A DNA stretch of 64,000 nucleotides from Trileptium ribeirensis (GCA_030248225.1 JASANE010018377.1:19351-83350); one strand, 5' to 3'; shown: positions 12,901-24,269, counted from the stretch's first letter. Translations and numbers: made by a program. Notes: generated by a model from the letters alone, not told the origin.

Positions 12901-13921
12901 GTATGTAGGCAGGGCCGCTACGTTCATAAATTCATAACGTTTTACATGACTACCGTTCTCGCAATTGGCTCTGTATAGCTCCTGTCTTTGTGCGAGACAA
13001 TAATGGTTGGATACGAGGAGACATTGACTCGTAAAGCGTGAAAAGTGGATGCAGTTAAATGTATATTAATCTGGGAGTAACCCGCCCCGATTAAAATATT
13101 GTTCCAGAGCTGTCCGGCGCGCATATTAAACAATCGTTATATGCCGTACATGGTCGGTCAGGCACTAGAGTTGTTTTTACTTGAAGCTAAGCTAAATTTC
13201 ACGAAAACGAAGATTAGGTCCAACAAACGTCGACTTCCTGATTATAAAGGTTTCGGCCTGCACCGAGAATGCTCTCGATCGATGACCTGTATTCAATGGC
13301 ATAATATTGCTATTCTATAGCGTAACACATATCCTATTTTATAACCATGCAATCGTTCATACTTCTGCACTATATCTTAATGTATGATTGAGTGCTATGA
13401 GTTTTGCCTTTGTTTAACGCAGCGTGTTCCTATATTCTTGCGAGCCGGGTATCCGCAGATCTGTGAATAGGCGATTCACCCAATTGAAGATAACTTTCTT
13501 CTAGAATAGTGGGAGGGCCGCTCGCTACGCTGAGCATACTTTGAAGCAATCCAGAGCGTATTTTCGGAGCCATAGCTGAACTTAAACTCGCCAAAATTGG
13601 GAGTAACAGAACTCTTTGTCCGATACCGTACGAGACTTAATCGCTCATGTCCACCCCTCCTCGTTTATGGTTCTCCTGGAATATTGATGAGAAACGATGA
13701 TTCGTATTGTTTTGCCGTATCGCTGTACATTTCACTGTCGTTTGGCTATATCTTATGATGACTGCGTTAGCACTGTTGCGAACCTTGGCTTGACAGTATT
13801 GTCTGGCATGCATTGTATATATCTCGTAATAAAATCTAAAAAGTCAACGACCGTGTGCTGTGTTAATTGCTCTGATAGCGTGATATGGCAGCTGTGGCGC
13901 GGATGGTTTATTAGCATTGTT
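10000..13921. other. No gene recognised; purine-rich tract
   Basis: Short open frames only, none resembling a known family. 11,880-11,960 is a purine-rich tract (GAAAGAAAGAGACAG-like), opposite in skew to the pyrimidine tract at 8.1-8.4 kb. Such a tract could be a polypurine remnant of a retroelement, but I find no LTR pair around it. Confidence 0.45.
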
Positions 13922-14243
13922 ATGCGCCACTAAACTTAAAATGCGCCCCGTCATAATCCTATTTTGCAAAAAGCGATCGGGGACCGCAATCCATTGTTAT
14001 GGAACAAAATGCGGTTTTGCCATCCATTTTTCGCGCACGATATTCGGTCTGATTTGGATTTCGTGTTGCAAAATTCAATTTTGTATTCGAACTAAAATAT
14101 TCCTTTTGTGAATTCGTAGCAAAATGGTTAAATAACACATCGAACGGGTAACGTAGCGATAGTCGATGTCCTGGAAATTCACCGACCTAGTTAGCTTTGC
14201 GTTATAAAACAGAATAGTCGTTCGTAGAGGTGATAAATAATGT

Positions 14244-14426
14244 GTTCGCGAACCGGTGCTATCTCCTTCCCCGAAATAGTTCGCTAACAGTAATATTCGC
14301 CATCACTAACCCAAATACAAAAATTTTCTTGAATATTAACAAATATAATACAGAAATTTGAAACTAAATGTAAATATATTAAATAAATTTAATATATCAA
14401 GATCAACACATACTGTGTTCGCGAAC
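14244..14426. repeat. Subterminal GTTCGCGAAC palindromes, left end
   Basis: Perfect copies of the self-complementary 10-mer GTTCGCGAAC lie at 14,244-14,253 and 14,417-14,426, with a variant (GTTCGCTAAC) near 14,280. The same motif recurs in the right subterminal region and in the short copy. Repeated subterminal sites are often transposase-binding sites; that role is inferred. Confidence 0.8.
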
Positions 14427-14786
14427 GGAATGCCTCAGGGGGATCCCCTGAACCTCTGTTTCGGCATGTATGAATAAGACATTATTTTTAGGCAAGCCAA
14501 TATAGAACATATCTGTGGGTACGCTAAAAGGTAAATTGTTAACCTGATTTCTAAGATGCAGCAGCTCATTCCTCTTCCTAGGGAGGAAGTACGCCCACGC
14601 TAAGGCTCTGTACGACGGCCACACGCGCCAAGCGTTTGCGAAAATTTTTTCAAATGAGAGAAAATTGACAAGTGTTAGAAATTTTGAGTGCCAAAAATTC
14701 CAAAATTTATTCCTTCTATAGGCATCTTCCGAGAACACTGGCTGATCACTGGAGGAGGTCGAAGGCGTTCCTCCTCCTCGGAGCAA
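14403..14786 (-). other. Unrecognised 127-codon open frame
   Basis: This is the longest non-repetitive frame in the first 24 kb. It starts with a Gly/Ser/Thr-rich segment and has aromatic-rich stretches (KFWNFWHSKF). I recognise no domain, signal peptide or membrane helix. It runs into the GTTCGCGAAC motif at its 3' end and across the point where homology to the short copy stops (about 14,426), which argues against a conserved gene. A perfect palindrome CAGGGGGATCCCCTG lies at about 14,437. Treat as hypothetical. Confidence 0.2.
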
Positions 14787-15031
14787 TCGCTGTCAACCCT
14801 AGATCTTCAGACGTTGTGCATGTATTAATAAATAAAACGTTTAATAATATTGTATAATAACTAAACTAAGATATCTGTGAATACACATGCAACAAAAAAT
14901 TTCGCTTTTTCGATTGTGAGAATCAATTGTTTGTGTATTTGTTTATTAATTATTGCTTTAATGCCAACACAACAACGTAATCTAACGAAAACCACGCGTA
15001 GAGTGTGTATTGTTAACTTATGTTCCCCATT

Positions 15032-15202
15032 CAGAGGTTTAGCCAAGGGGCCCAGGAGCTGTGCGCTCCGTGCCACAACGTGTTCTCCCAGTGGAAAATG
15101 CCAGATAAGCGAAGCATATGTATATGTACGCCAGGTGTGGTTAATTGTACCCCATCTAGCAAACCCTTACCCACCATGCTAAAGTTTCTGGCTACGCCCC
15201 TG
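15032..15202. mobile_element. Short degenerate hAT MITE
   Basis: The right end CTGGCTACGCCCCTG (15,188-15,202) is identical to the right TIR of the hAT element at 872-1,832. The left end CAGAGGTTTAGCCAAGGGG (from 15,032) is a degenerate match to the left TIR. The span is 171 bp with no coding capacity. No convincing 8-bp flanking duplication is left. Confidence 0.6.
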
Positions 15203-16847
15203 CGCTTTCAGAAATGCTAAACTTTCATAGAATGTGTAATTTTGTGAAGCCAAACACGGTTGTGACAATTATTTCAGTACTAGACTCATAGATAACCAAC
15301 ATTGGAACTTCAGCTTTCATCAATGTCTGAATAAGCGGAATTCGGAATAAAGGCGGCAGTCGTAATTTTCCGTCCGTCACGCTCGTTTATGAACAACGTG
15401 CTATACACCTGTATCACCCCCTCTTACAACTCCCATATTTCGACATCCATAGATTGTATAAATCCATTTCTTTATGCAAAACAGTTCACGTATTTTTGGT
15501 GCCTCTTACACTTCAAATATTACAGCTATTCAAACTGCAAATTCAAACACTTTCGATGCTAGGATGACATTTCAACATGCCATTTTTTATCTAATGCCAA
15601 CATATGGGACTATGAGCGTATATTGCTTGAATTGAGCAATGGTTAAGTGTTATTTTCTAGCGGTACGTTCTTGTGCTGCTTTTGATTTATATATACATAT
15701 TATTTGGTATATACCTATATATATCTAAACATGCATATATAAATACATTTATATAAATGTGTGCATGTATATGTAAACATATGTCACTACATGTGTTTGT
15801 AAAACAATGAAGTTGAATTTCATCTTTGCTTTATTGTTTCTAAATTTTGCAAGTCAAGTCATAATCCGCCCGACTTAAGTCATTCCGCCCGGCTCGAGTT
15901 ATGTTCCGTCCGACCCGAGTCACAATGTTTATTGTAAAATTGCGTTTTCTGCTTAGATGTGTAGATGATTTTTACGCAAGTTTTCTTTTATTTTTAAAGC
16001 TAAAGACTGAAAAAACAAATCCTAATTTTGTATGAGTTCGATTGAATTATTACATTTGTCCAATTTTCTCCGGTTTGCTGTGTCAATGGACACTAAGCAT
16101 AAAACCGCTTAAGTGTCTCACGCCCAAGTTCTGGATGAAGCATGCATTTGACTACAACTTTCCCGATTCATTTTACATAAAATAATTTACCTATCGAAGT
16201 CGACTCGAGAATCTTGGCCCGCCGATCCGTCCTTGCTGACATTATGTTTGACATGAATAAATAGGGGTCTGCGGAATATTAAACACGAAACTATATGTCA
16301 AAAGTTCACCAGCCATAAACACGCAAAAGCGGCAACAATTACTGTTCACATGAAAAGCAGCAAGTCTAAATAAACTATTCACGTGTGTGATGTAGTAAAC
16401 CGAAGCAATGTATTTTCATTTAGCTACGGTGGCGCATGTAACTAACTGACGTCCACCGCCACAGTCGACTCAGTCGCTTTATTATCTGCGAAATGGAATC
16501 AGGGGGTCAGCCGGTCGCGGATGAGCGCCTTCGTGTTCGCCATCTGATGAAGGGAGTTGAGCATACAACACTTGGGCATGAGACACGTAGCGTGGTAATT
16601 TACACATGCTTAGCGGTGTTCGATGCGCAATTTTCGAAATTCCCAGGATCTTCTGCGTAATGGACACTGTAAAAACATAGTAGGCTTTACAGTAATAACT
16701 GCTCCTAAATAATTTAATTCTAGTTCGTATATGTAAGTGCGTTTAATCTTAGGAAACAAAAACCTAGTTACAAGGCGGAAGAAGAAAAACCATGGCGATA
16801 TCTTACGATCTATTAACAGAAGAAGTGTTAGAGTTTTAAAACGGTAG
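15203..16847. other. No gene recognised; short tandem motif
   Basis: No coding domain. At 15,859-15,925 about three imperfect 20-22-bp units in tandem share the core (G/T)CCG(C/T)CCG(A/G)C followed by (T/C)(T/C)(A/G)AGT. 15,690-15,790 is rich in ATATAC/ATATGT steps. Confidence 0.45.
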
Positions 16848-17394
16848 CAGCCAGTCGCAGCGACTTTAGAAGTAACGGCCATCATCGACAAAGATCGCGA
16901 AGATATTTTGGAAATAGGTAACTATGGCAAAACGATGGGTTTTGGTATTCGTGCAAAGATTAATATTACACGGGGCACTTGGCTTGCGGAGTACAAGGGA
17001 AAGCTTATTACTGAATACGAAGCACTTAAGTTAGAACGAGATGCTGCACACAATAAGCAAAAAGAATGTTACATATTCTATATTAGAGACATAAAAAATA
17101 AGCATAAGCCGATGATGTGCATAGATGCTACGGAGCCGGACGGTAGCTTTGGACGTTTAATAAATCACAAGGGTTGCAAATAATAACGTTAAACAGCATT
17201 TAACATATTATAGTGGAAAGCCACATATAGTGTTTAAAAGCCACCGTGACATTTTTGCTGGCGACCAACTAACTTATGATTATTGTGAGCGACGAAAAGA
17301 GGTGATCGAAGCTAATCCGTGGCTGGTCGAAGGATTTGCAGAAGGGTTGGAAAATGTGCAGCCGCTCATTGATAGCTGGATTTTGTACAATTAA
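16848..17394 (+). pseudogene. KMT5A/PR-Set7-like SET-domain methyltransferase, frameshifted
   Basis: A SET domain is readable in two frames. The first (16,848-17,180) runs from a segment ending IIDKDREDILE through GKTMGFGIRAK (SET-I G-x-G, S-adenosylmethionine binding), WLAEYKGKLI, a CYIFYI strand and GRLINHKG, the R-x-x-N-H motif. It then hits TAATAA at 17,181. Reading resumes one base out of register at 17,179 and gives HIVFKSHRDIFAGDQLTYDY then CERRKEVIEANPWLVEGF, stop at 17,392-17,394. The YDY-x-x-R-x-x-x-I-E-x-(H/N)-P-W-L ending is diagnostic of KMT5A-type H4K20 monomethyltransferases, as against other SET families. It lacks any recognisable N-terminal part. An AG at 16,846-16,847 could be a splice acceptor. 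The single-base shift means decay or a sequencing error. Confidence 0.87.
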
Positions 17395-17738
17395 ATATGT
17401 ATAAAGCATTAGCATTAGCATTACCATTCCATTGTTAAAAAAGCGAATTTTTTTCATAAATAAGTAGCTCTTAATCACGGCTTATACATAGGATCAGTTT
17501 CGAATGGTGATTGGCTGATTGCTTAACTGTCTATGTTGTGGCTTTTTAATTTATGCCCATATATGTGATTAAATTAGGCGTTTAAGGGTGTTTAAACTTT
17601 AATTTTGATGAAGTGCTTTGCTGCGGCCAAACCTATGAAACTTAAGCACAAGTGATGTATAATTCGATCCCGCAATACAACGCTGATTATCACATCTTTT
17701 AGATGTGACTAAACTTGTTTCAATTTTATGCTTTTAAG
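17395..17738. other. No gene recognised
   Basis: AT-rich sequence downstream of the SET-domain gene. A short (GCATTA)-like repeat lies at 17,405-17,422. No clear polyadenylation signal belongs to the SET frame, although ATAAA strings occur near 17,455. Confidence 0.4.
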
Positions 17739-18110
17739 AATGTAATTTATATTAGTGACATAAATCTTTCCCGCGTCTACCACAGTGAGTAGGGCTAAGT
17801 AGAGTGGACCACGCAATTAACTAGAGCGAAAAATGTAATTTATATTAGTGACATAAATCTTTCCCGCGTCTACCACAGTGAGTAGGGCTAAGTAGAGTGG
17901 ACCACGCAATTAACTAGAGCGAAAAATGTAATTTATATTAGTGACATAAATCTTTCCCGCGTCTACCACAGTGAGTAGGGCTAAGTAGAGTGGACCACGC
18001 AATTAACTAGAGCGAAAAATGTAATTTATATTAGTGACATAAATCTTTCCCGCGTCTACCACAGTGAGTAGGGCTAAGTAGAGTGGACCACGCAATTAAC
18101 TAGAGCGAAA
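17739..18110. repeat. 4 x 93-bp tandem array
   Basis: Four nearly identical 93-bp units start TGTAATTTATATTAGTGACA at 17,741, 17,834, 17,927 and 18,020. The units look identical by eye, so the expansion is recent. Each unit contains GTGACATAA, which is also the first string after the array (18,111). The array may have grown by slippage or unequal exchange at that junction. Confidence 0.95.
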
Positions 18111-19590
18111 GTGACATAATATAGCTTTCTTATGCCCTTTTTGATGGTTTAGATGCTTGCAATTTGAGTCTATATTTCGCGCCGCCCAGGATTCGTCTTG
18201 AAAACCAGAGATACTCCTCACAGTTAATGCTTTTTACGGGACAACACTAAAGCTAAAGACGTAATACTGTTTAGTCGACTATCTGCAATAAAAGTCTGAG
18301 TTGCCATTTTCGATACAATATTGTACTTTGTTATCATAAGTGTCAAGGTACACATACGTTTTTGTTCAAGTTCACTACATACTGTTTATATTTACTTATA
18401 TTCCAAGCAACCACAGACATTTCTGGCGCTTCGTGCTTCCTCATTTTCACCTCCGTTTGAGGGATGCACACCCTGAATAAAATTTCCAACTTAAGACATA
18501 TAATTGTGAATATTGTATCCGTATGATTGTATCAGAGTTGGAACCGGTTGTTTTCGAGTGTCGAATACATGGTCGGGCGACCTGGTTATGGTCTACGGTC
18601 CTCTGCTCTCTCGGCCTGACTAGAAACACAGAGAACCTACTCTATCCTGTACGCAACTAAACGAAACATCGTTTTGCCAATTTTTTGTTTACTCTCTTCT
18701 TCTGCAAAATGTTGCTCCTTATATTTCGTATTTTATAGTTTGTTTGACCGAGTGCAAGTATATCTTGAGTGCCTGTTATGACAAATCGTTAAAACTATTT
18801 TGTTTTGTTTGTGTATCAAGCATTGCTCGCCTTCGATGCCTGAATTTCAACATTTTTATGCATAAAATAAAGTGCTTATTAAACAAATGCTACCACCACT
18901 GAATCAACCGCGGCAAATGTGACATAATGTGGCTTTCTTATGCCCTTTTTGATGGTTTAGATGCATGCATTTTAAGTCTATATCTCGCGCGGCGTGGGCT
19001 TCGTATTGAAAGACAGAGATACTCCTGACAGTTAACGCTTTTCACGGGACAACGCTAAAGCTAAAGAAGTAATACTGTTTAGTTGGCTATAAAAGTCTGG
19101 GTTTCGAAATACGCTTAGATACCGAAGTATCCGGTTACTGCTTAGCAAGAAATAATGTGCCCTCTAGCTTTTCAAGGGCTTGCGACTTGGATGACAAATA
19201 CCAGCTACTTTTATTTATATTTACTTATATTCCAAGCAACTGCAGACATTTCTGGCGCTTAATGTTTACTCATTTTCATCCTTGTTTGAGGGATGCTAAT
19301 TTCTCCCTTGAATAAAATTTACAACTTAAGACATAATAATTATGGATATATATACTTACAGGTGTCCGTATGATTGTATCAGAGTTGGAACCGGTTCTTT
19401 TCGAGTATCGGAATACAAAATCGGGTGATATGGTTATGGTCTACGATCCTCTATTTTGTCGGCCTGACGTAGAAGCACAGAGAACTCTGCTCTATCCTGT
19501 ACACAGCAAAACGAAACATCGTTTTGCCAATTTTTTGTTTACTCTCCTCTTCTGCAAAAGGTTGCTCCTTATGTTTCGAATTTTATAGTT
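18111..19590 (+). repeat. Two-copy segmental direct duplication (about 0.65 kb each)
   Basis: Segment A (18,111-about 18,740) and segment B (about 18,919-19,590) share, in the same order, GTGACATAAT..GGCTTTCTTATGCC, the block with ACTCCT(C/G)ACAGTTAA, TTTATATTTACTTATATTCC, a block ending GAATAAAATTT, and TGATTGTATCAGAGTTGGAA. They end with the block TTTTGCCAATTTTTTGTTTA. They diverge by point changes and small indels, so the duplication is older than the 93-bp array next to it. About 180 bp separates the copies. The open frame in copy B is broken in copy A. Confidence 0.88.
19370..19588 (+). other. Unrecognised 72-codon frame in duplicated segment
   Basis: The frame begins MIVSELEPVLFEYRN and continues SGDMVMVYDPLFCRPDVEA. 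A candidate splice acceptor (ACTTACAG) ends about 8 bp before the ATG, and the frame stays open back to it. The equivalent stretch in the duplicate at 18,526-18,740 has frameshifts. I considered a FLYWCH-type finger, but the Trp-Cys and final Cys/His ligands are absent. Function unknown. Confidence 0.25.
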
Positions 19591-21160
19591 AGTTCCATAT
19601 AAGTACTTCAAAACAACTCTACACCAAACTGTTATTAGAACAAAAGGCCATGCATTGTTGACAAATGTCTTTTTAACGAATGACCAATGAGACAAGGCAG
19701 AATCCAATTATACACATTTTGGCGTTTTGGCTTGTGAACTAAATGCTTCATCCAAACTTGTTACAGTTAGCGTACAAACAAAATGATTGTCAAGCAATAA
19801 TGAAATGATTTCCAACACATATCTAATTCGTTCATACGTCACTTGAATACTCTGCTACTTTAGTTAGTCGGTGGTTAATGACGCGCGTAAAATGCAATTT
19901 TAATTCGGCATTAAAAACGCTTTGTCAAGTTTTTACTTGCTTCAATTTACTAATCAACAGTTTCTCCGGGGAAGTTTCTTTTACGGTATCGTAGAACTAC
20001 CTCGGTTGTTGCAAAAATGGCTTTGTCACGGGTTTATTAATGTAACTGGGCGATCGGGTCACTGCTACGGCCGAGTCATCGCCATGGTTGAGTGACCGTA
20101 TCAATAAATAGTGATCCGATTCTTTATCTAAACACTGTTCATATGCAATGTCATGCGCTAGGAAGTGACATACCCTTCTCATGTATTAAAGCAACCTTAT
20201 ATTGTATCGAAATATTTAATACCATACTTGTGATTGCTCATATATGATGTAGTAGCAGTAGCAGTTCCGTAGCAAGGAGAGCAGGGCATTTTTGGCTGGT
20301 TATCAGGAGGGTCCCAAAGGGCACCTCTTGTCACAACTGCTACGCAAGCAAAAAATGATCAGACTTTTGAAACGTAAAATTATTTTTCACGCCTTAAGCA
20401 CGGATTTCATTCGCAGCAGTTTTTAAATATGCCAAAAATTCGGAGGAATAGCATAATGCAAATTTTTGAGTGCAGCGATTTCTTGTGTAGTGTTATATTG
20501 GATGCAGCGATTTCTGTGTTAACAAGTTCTATCAAACCATTTAGTGTCTTCTCTGGTGATTTTATATTTAGTAATTACTCGTGCTATTTGACTGTTACAT
20601 TTTGTGCTGCACAACAAAAGCTTCATTATGTTAGTAAAAACTTTCGCGTTATTAAATTAAAATAGCGACCAGATTGGTGAATCCTGCACGTTTTGTAATT
20701 AGTTAATTCTCATTCTGTCCTAAGGCTCTGAATCATTGACGTTTTTCACTGTTCCCATTCGGATTTACTTTATGCTTTCAATGATCTTTATCGTAATGTG
20801 AACAATTACTCTGACACTGTGTTACTACTTGGTATTTCTTGGTATCTTTGGAGTATTTTAACTATTAGCACTTGTATATTTAGAGTATTTTAACTAATTG
20901 AATACTGTGAAAGGCGTAAATGGAGTGTTGGCCATGCTGTTCTCGATAAACTAAAACCTTAGGCCCTTTTATGAGTCATACACATAGCCTACGTTGGGGA
21001 TTACCGCCCCCCCACCTTTTCGCTGTAAAGCTGTTTTCTTTTATGCATTCTACATGTACAGTGGACACACATTCCGTATTAGGTTATTGTGGTTTCGTTA
21101 TTTGAAATGTTCACTTGCAACCCACTAGTGAATGAGGTTGACCAGCTTTAAAGCTCTAAG
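19591..21160. other. No gene recognised
   Basis: A 78-codon frame at 20,429-20,665 is open, but I recognise nothing in it. Near 20,265-20,350 a string CAGTTCCGTAGCAAGGAG and a later CTGCTACGCAAG weakly resemble the hAT TIRs seen elsewhere, but are too diverged to call. The right-hand homology to the short copy at 46.7-47.8 kb begins near 21,160. Confidence 0.4.
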
Positions 21161-21243
21161 TAACCTGCCAGTGGGTTAAACTGCCCTTTACCAAAAAGGA
21201 ATGTGATAAGTAATTTCATCCTGGTGCTAACGCACAAAGCCGT

Positions 21244-21360
21244 GTTCGCGAACAACAAAACATGCCCTTCTGTTCGCGAACAGTTAGGTTTAATATTCTA
21301 AATAAATCTCGCATAAATGTTCGCGAACAACAAAACAGGGTCGTTTGTTCGCTAACAGTG
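21244..21360. repeat. Cluster of GTTCGCGAAC palindromes
   Basis: Perfect copies occur at 21,244-21,253, 21,272-21,281 and 21,319-21,328, with a one-base variant (GTTCGCTAAC) near 21,350. AACAAAACA-type sequence follows two of them. A further perfect copy lies at 22,206-22,215, with variants near 22,255, beyond a nested insertion. This is the right subterminal region of the TTA-target element. Confidence 0.85.
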
Positions 21361-21393
21361 GTGTGTTACATTATTCAAATTAAATTAGAACAA

Positions 21394-22185
21394 ATATTAA
21401 TATATATTATATTATTATTATCGAGTGGAGCGATAATTTTCAATTTTGGCTCTGGAGGGGGGGTTGAGGAGGTCCTGTGTGTGTCTGTGTGTGTGTCGCA
21501 CCTGGATCTCGATAACGGTTGGGTGGATTTTGATGCAAGATAGCTCATTCGAATTGCAATGGTCGAATTAGGTGTAGTGACGGAGCCCGATTTTTGAATT
21601 TTTTCCCGTGGGAAAAGTTATGGGGCAAAATGACGTCATTTTGGCCCATTTTTCGGGCACAGCCATCAGTTTTTGCGACTTTTCTCAATAAGTAAACGAG
21701 GTATCCGCAAACTAATAGGCCTATTCCATGTAGCTTTACCATGGCTTTCCAATGATATATAACAAGTTTTACAACTACTTCCCAATCTGGAGTCTATAAG
21801 CTTATAGTTGGCGCCAAATTTCATATTTGGTGAAAAGTCGTGTGAAATGCACCTAAATGTGTGTTTATTGTTGCTTTTAGTGTCTTATAGGGGATTTTCT
21901 GGGCAGATAAACTCATTGCAAGTGTCAAAAGATTGTTGCGCAAATATTTTTTACACTTCTTGTTTATACTTGGCATAAAAAATGACGTTTTCGGAATTTT
22001 TGGCGAGAAGTCGTGGGAAAAGCACCTGAATGTGTGTTTATTGTTGGTTTTACTGTCGGATATGGGGTTTTCTGGGCCGACAAGCTCATAGCGAGTGTCA
22101 AAAATGTTATGTGGCAAATATTTTTCACACTTCTGCTTCGGGGGATTGTACTCACCACTCGAATTCTGGCTCGCAAGCGAGCTTC
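21394..22185. mobile_element. Nested insertion with internal 170-bp direct repeats
   Basis: Alignment to the short copy at 46.69-47.78 kb shows about 790 extra bases here. TCGAGTGG at 21,421 and its complement CCACTCGA at 22,155-22,162 suggest inverted ends of a 742-bp core. Two direct repeats of about 170 bp (about 21,835 and 22,005 onward) share CACCT(A/G)AATGTGTGTTTATT and a (T/G)GG(A/G)TTTTCTGGGC block. A GTGTGTCTGTGTGTGTGT stretch lies near 21,477 and a palindrome GCTCGCAAGCGAGC near 22,170. No protein is visible. Class unknown. Confidence 0.6.
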
Positions 22186-22530
22186 ACTAGTAATAACTGA
22201 TTCATGTTCGCGAACAACAATGGATACGCGCTGCGCTACCTAGTGTGCATGTTTGTTCGCTAACAAAATTTGAGGTCGGGTGCTATGCATGATGTTCCCG
22301 AATGACAAGTCTCAAATTAAAATTCTGTAGAAGTATGTTCAAGAACAACTTAACAATTTCATTAAAATGTTCGGTAACATTATTCATACGCTTTGGAACT
22401 CGTAACGAAAATGTTTTTAAACCGTTTGAAGATGGATATGGGATCGCCAAAAAACGTTCGATTACCGATTTTTTTGGGAATGACAAAAGAGGATTATTGC
22501 TGGGAGCATACAATGTTTAGTCTCGCATTA

Positions 22531-24269
22531 CTATGATGTTAGTGGAGAAATTGCGAGAGGAACCCACGTCGCTGATAATATAAACTGCTCACAGAAATAC
22601 CACACACAAATCACGCCAAAATATATTAGGCGAGACACATCGTTTAAAGTAAATAATCATATTTAATTCACTGGCTAGAGTAATCGACGTTAAACTCTCA
22701 GGGACTGTCGGAACCCTGTGGGGGCAACATTTGCTATACCTAATTCGCAGGGTCAAAACCCTGAACGAACAAGTCATAGTCAAAATTTACGCTAGAATCG
22801 CGGAACTATTCTTTTTACAATGTCGACTTAAACAACTTCCAAGTGAGATCGGCATAGACAATATCGGTTAGGCATTATGATGTGTGAGCAGGTGTCGGCG
22901 GCAATCTCCCTGGGATACTTTAGTAATATACTGGCAACCAAACGGCGTCCAAACACACTTCGTGAAGCGAGTCGGCGACTTGCTAAGCTCAATTGTTTCT
23001 TGGGTCTGACCGGGAAAAGTTATCAATTTGCAAAATTTATGGTCAGCCGTTGAGGGTATGATATCCGGGATTGTATGGGCATGGTGCTAGGAAGTGGCAC
23101 CATGCATCAGCGTACCATTATTACATATAATTTTTTAGTTTTTATGTTGCTTTGTTTTCATACTGGGGTGGGTTGGGTAGGCAAACGGTTTGCTACAACG
23201 TTTTTATTCAGTGTAATAATTGTATTTATATATCTCGTGATCTGCATTCCATATGCCAGTGAAACTGTCATTTTGTTTTAAATCAACATCAAATTTGTTT
23301 TATGTTTAAAACATTAAAATCGCTTCGAGGTTGACCGAAACGTTCCTTTTCCTATGACAGTGCGTGCGGTAGAGTAAGACACGTTTTCGTGCTTGGTATA
23401 GATAAGGATGTCTTCGAGTCGTGATGCGTTGCGTGCTGTGCGATTTGCAGGCATTATCCACTTGTCCGAATAGGGCAAATATAAACATGGCTGAATAAGA
23501 CAGCTATTTGCTTGTCTGAATAACACAGGTTCTATTACCGCCCACTAACAGCATGTTCAACAGTGTCATCTAATTCCAGATCTCGGCGTCGTACATTGAC
23601 GTTTCTGTAAAGCGATCAACAATTTGATTATCGGCTGCAAGCGTTTCGTTTAGTTTAAAGAACAGCAAAGTATAGCTAATTGAAACTGAAATCTTGGTAG
23701 ATAACAATTATGGTAACTAAAATTTTATGTTGTGATATTTTCAGTTATTAATAGCAGATAATGCTGTTACTTAACGAGCTAAAGTAAATTGTGTATTAGA
23801 TATCAGTTGATTAGTTCAATTGTCAGTATTATATCGACCATATCGTGTGAAGTAACTATAAAATTGCTTCGGAGCAAGTTTCCTAAATTCATTAAGCCAC
23901 TCTAACTGATTTATCGCAATGTAACGGCTGCGATAAGGGCAGCCAATTGGACAAATGGGAATCTCAGTGTAATGAGAGGTGATCAAACAACTACTTTAAG
24001 CCGTCGGTTACGACTACGATGCCAAATGCGGATGAATACGGTTCTACCGAAAACTGGAAAATAGACTGCACCCGTACTCCGTTCGCCATACGCATTTATT
24101 GTAAGGAAGCATGACATTTTAGCTTCTCTGAAACCACCACAACGCGGAAGTGGTAATCAAAAAAGTTAAACGGTATGCAGACAGGCAGAATAAACGACTA
24201 ATAAGAATTCATCGAGTCGTTCCTCCAGCGCGACAGTAGAACGGTAAATGTGCGACGAATCCTAGATTG
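22531..24269. other. No gene recognised
   Basis: No domain, repeat array or RNA gene seen. The open frames are short. GTCTGAATAAGACAG-like strings recur near 23,490 and 23,513, and again near 25,079. They are small dispersed repeats of unknown origin. Confidence 0.4.

Larger units (their letters stand above)
13922..22528 (+). mobile_element. 8.6-kb TIR element, TTA target site, long copy
   Basis: The left end reads TGCGCCACTAAAC from 13,923. The reverse complement of the right end reads TGCGAGACTAAAC, ending at 22,527, an imperfect 13-bp TIR (11/13). Both ends are flanked by TTA (13,920-13,922 and 22,528-22,530), a 3-bp duplication. Its first ~500 bp (to 14,426) and last ~590 bp (21,160-21,393 plus 22,186-22,527) align to the reverse complement of a 1.09-kb copy at 46,689-47,776. 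The 6.7 kb between is absent from that short copy. A 3-bp TWA target is typical of PIF/Harbinger elements, but no Harbinger transposase or Myb protein is visible. The middle is therefore either native cargo of a long form or later insertions. Confidence 0.75.

Noticed and set aside
17739..18110. CRISPR array
   Set aside because: Contiguous identical 93-bp units without spacers in a eukaryotic context. The same holds for the arrays at 24.3, 32.2 and 42.8 kb.
19370..19588. FLYWCH-type zinc finger
   Set aside because: The length and some hydrophobic positions fit, but the Trp-Cys motif and the Cys/His ligands are absent.
20262..20350. Another hAT MITE
   Set aside because: Both end matches are too diverged from the TIR and no 8-bp duplication is present.
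22283..22520. Transposase C-terminus at the right end of the TIR element (frame with KKRSITDFFG)
   Set aside because: The short copy carries indels that break the frame, so it is not conserved as protein. The PIP-box resemblance lacks the Gln.
13922..22528. Maverick/Polinton or Helitron identity for the 8.6-kb element
   Set aside because: No DNA polymerase B, integrase, ATPase or Rep/helicase motif. The target duplication is 3 bp (Polintons make 6 bp, Helitrons none).
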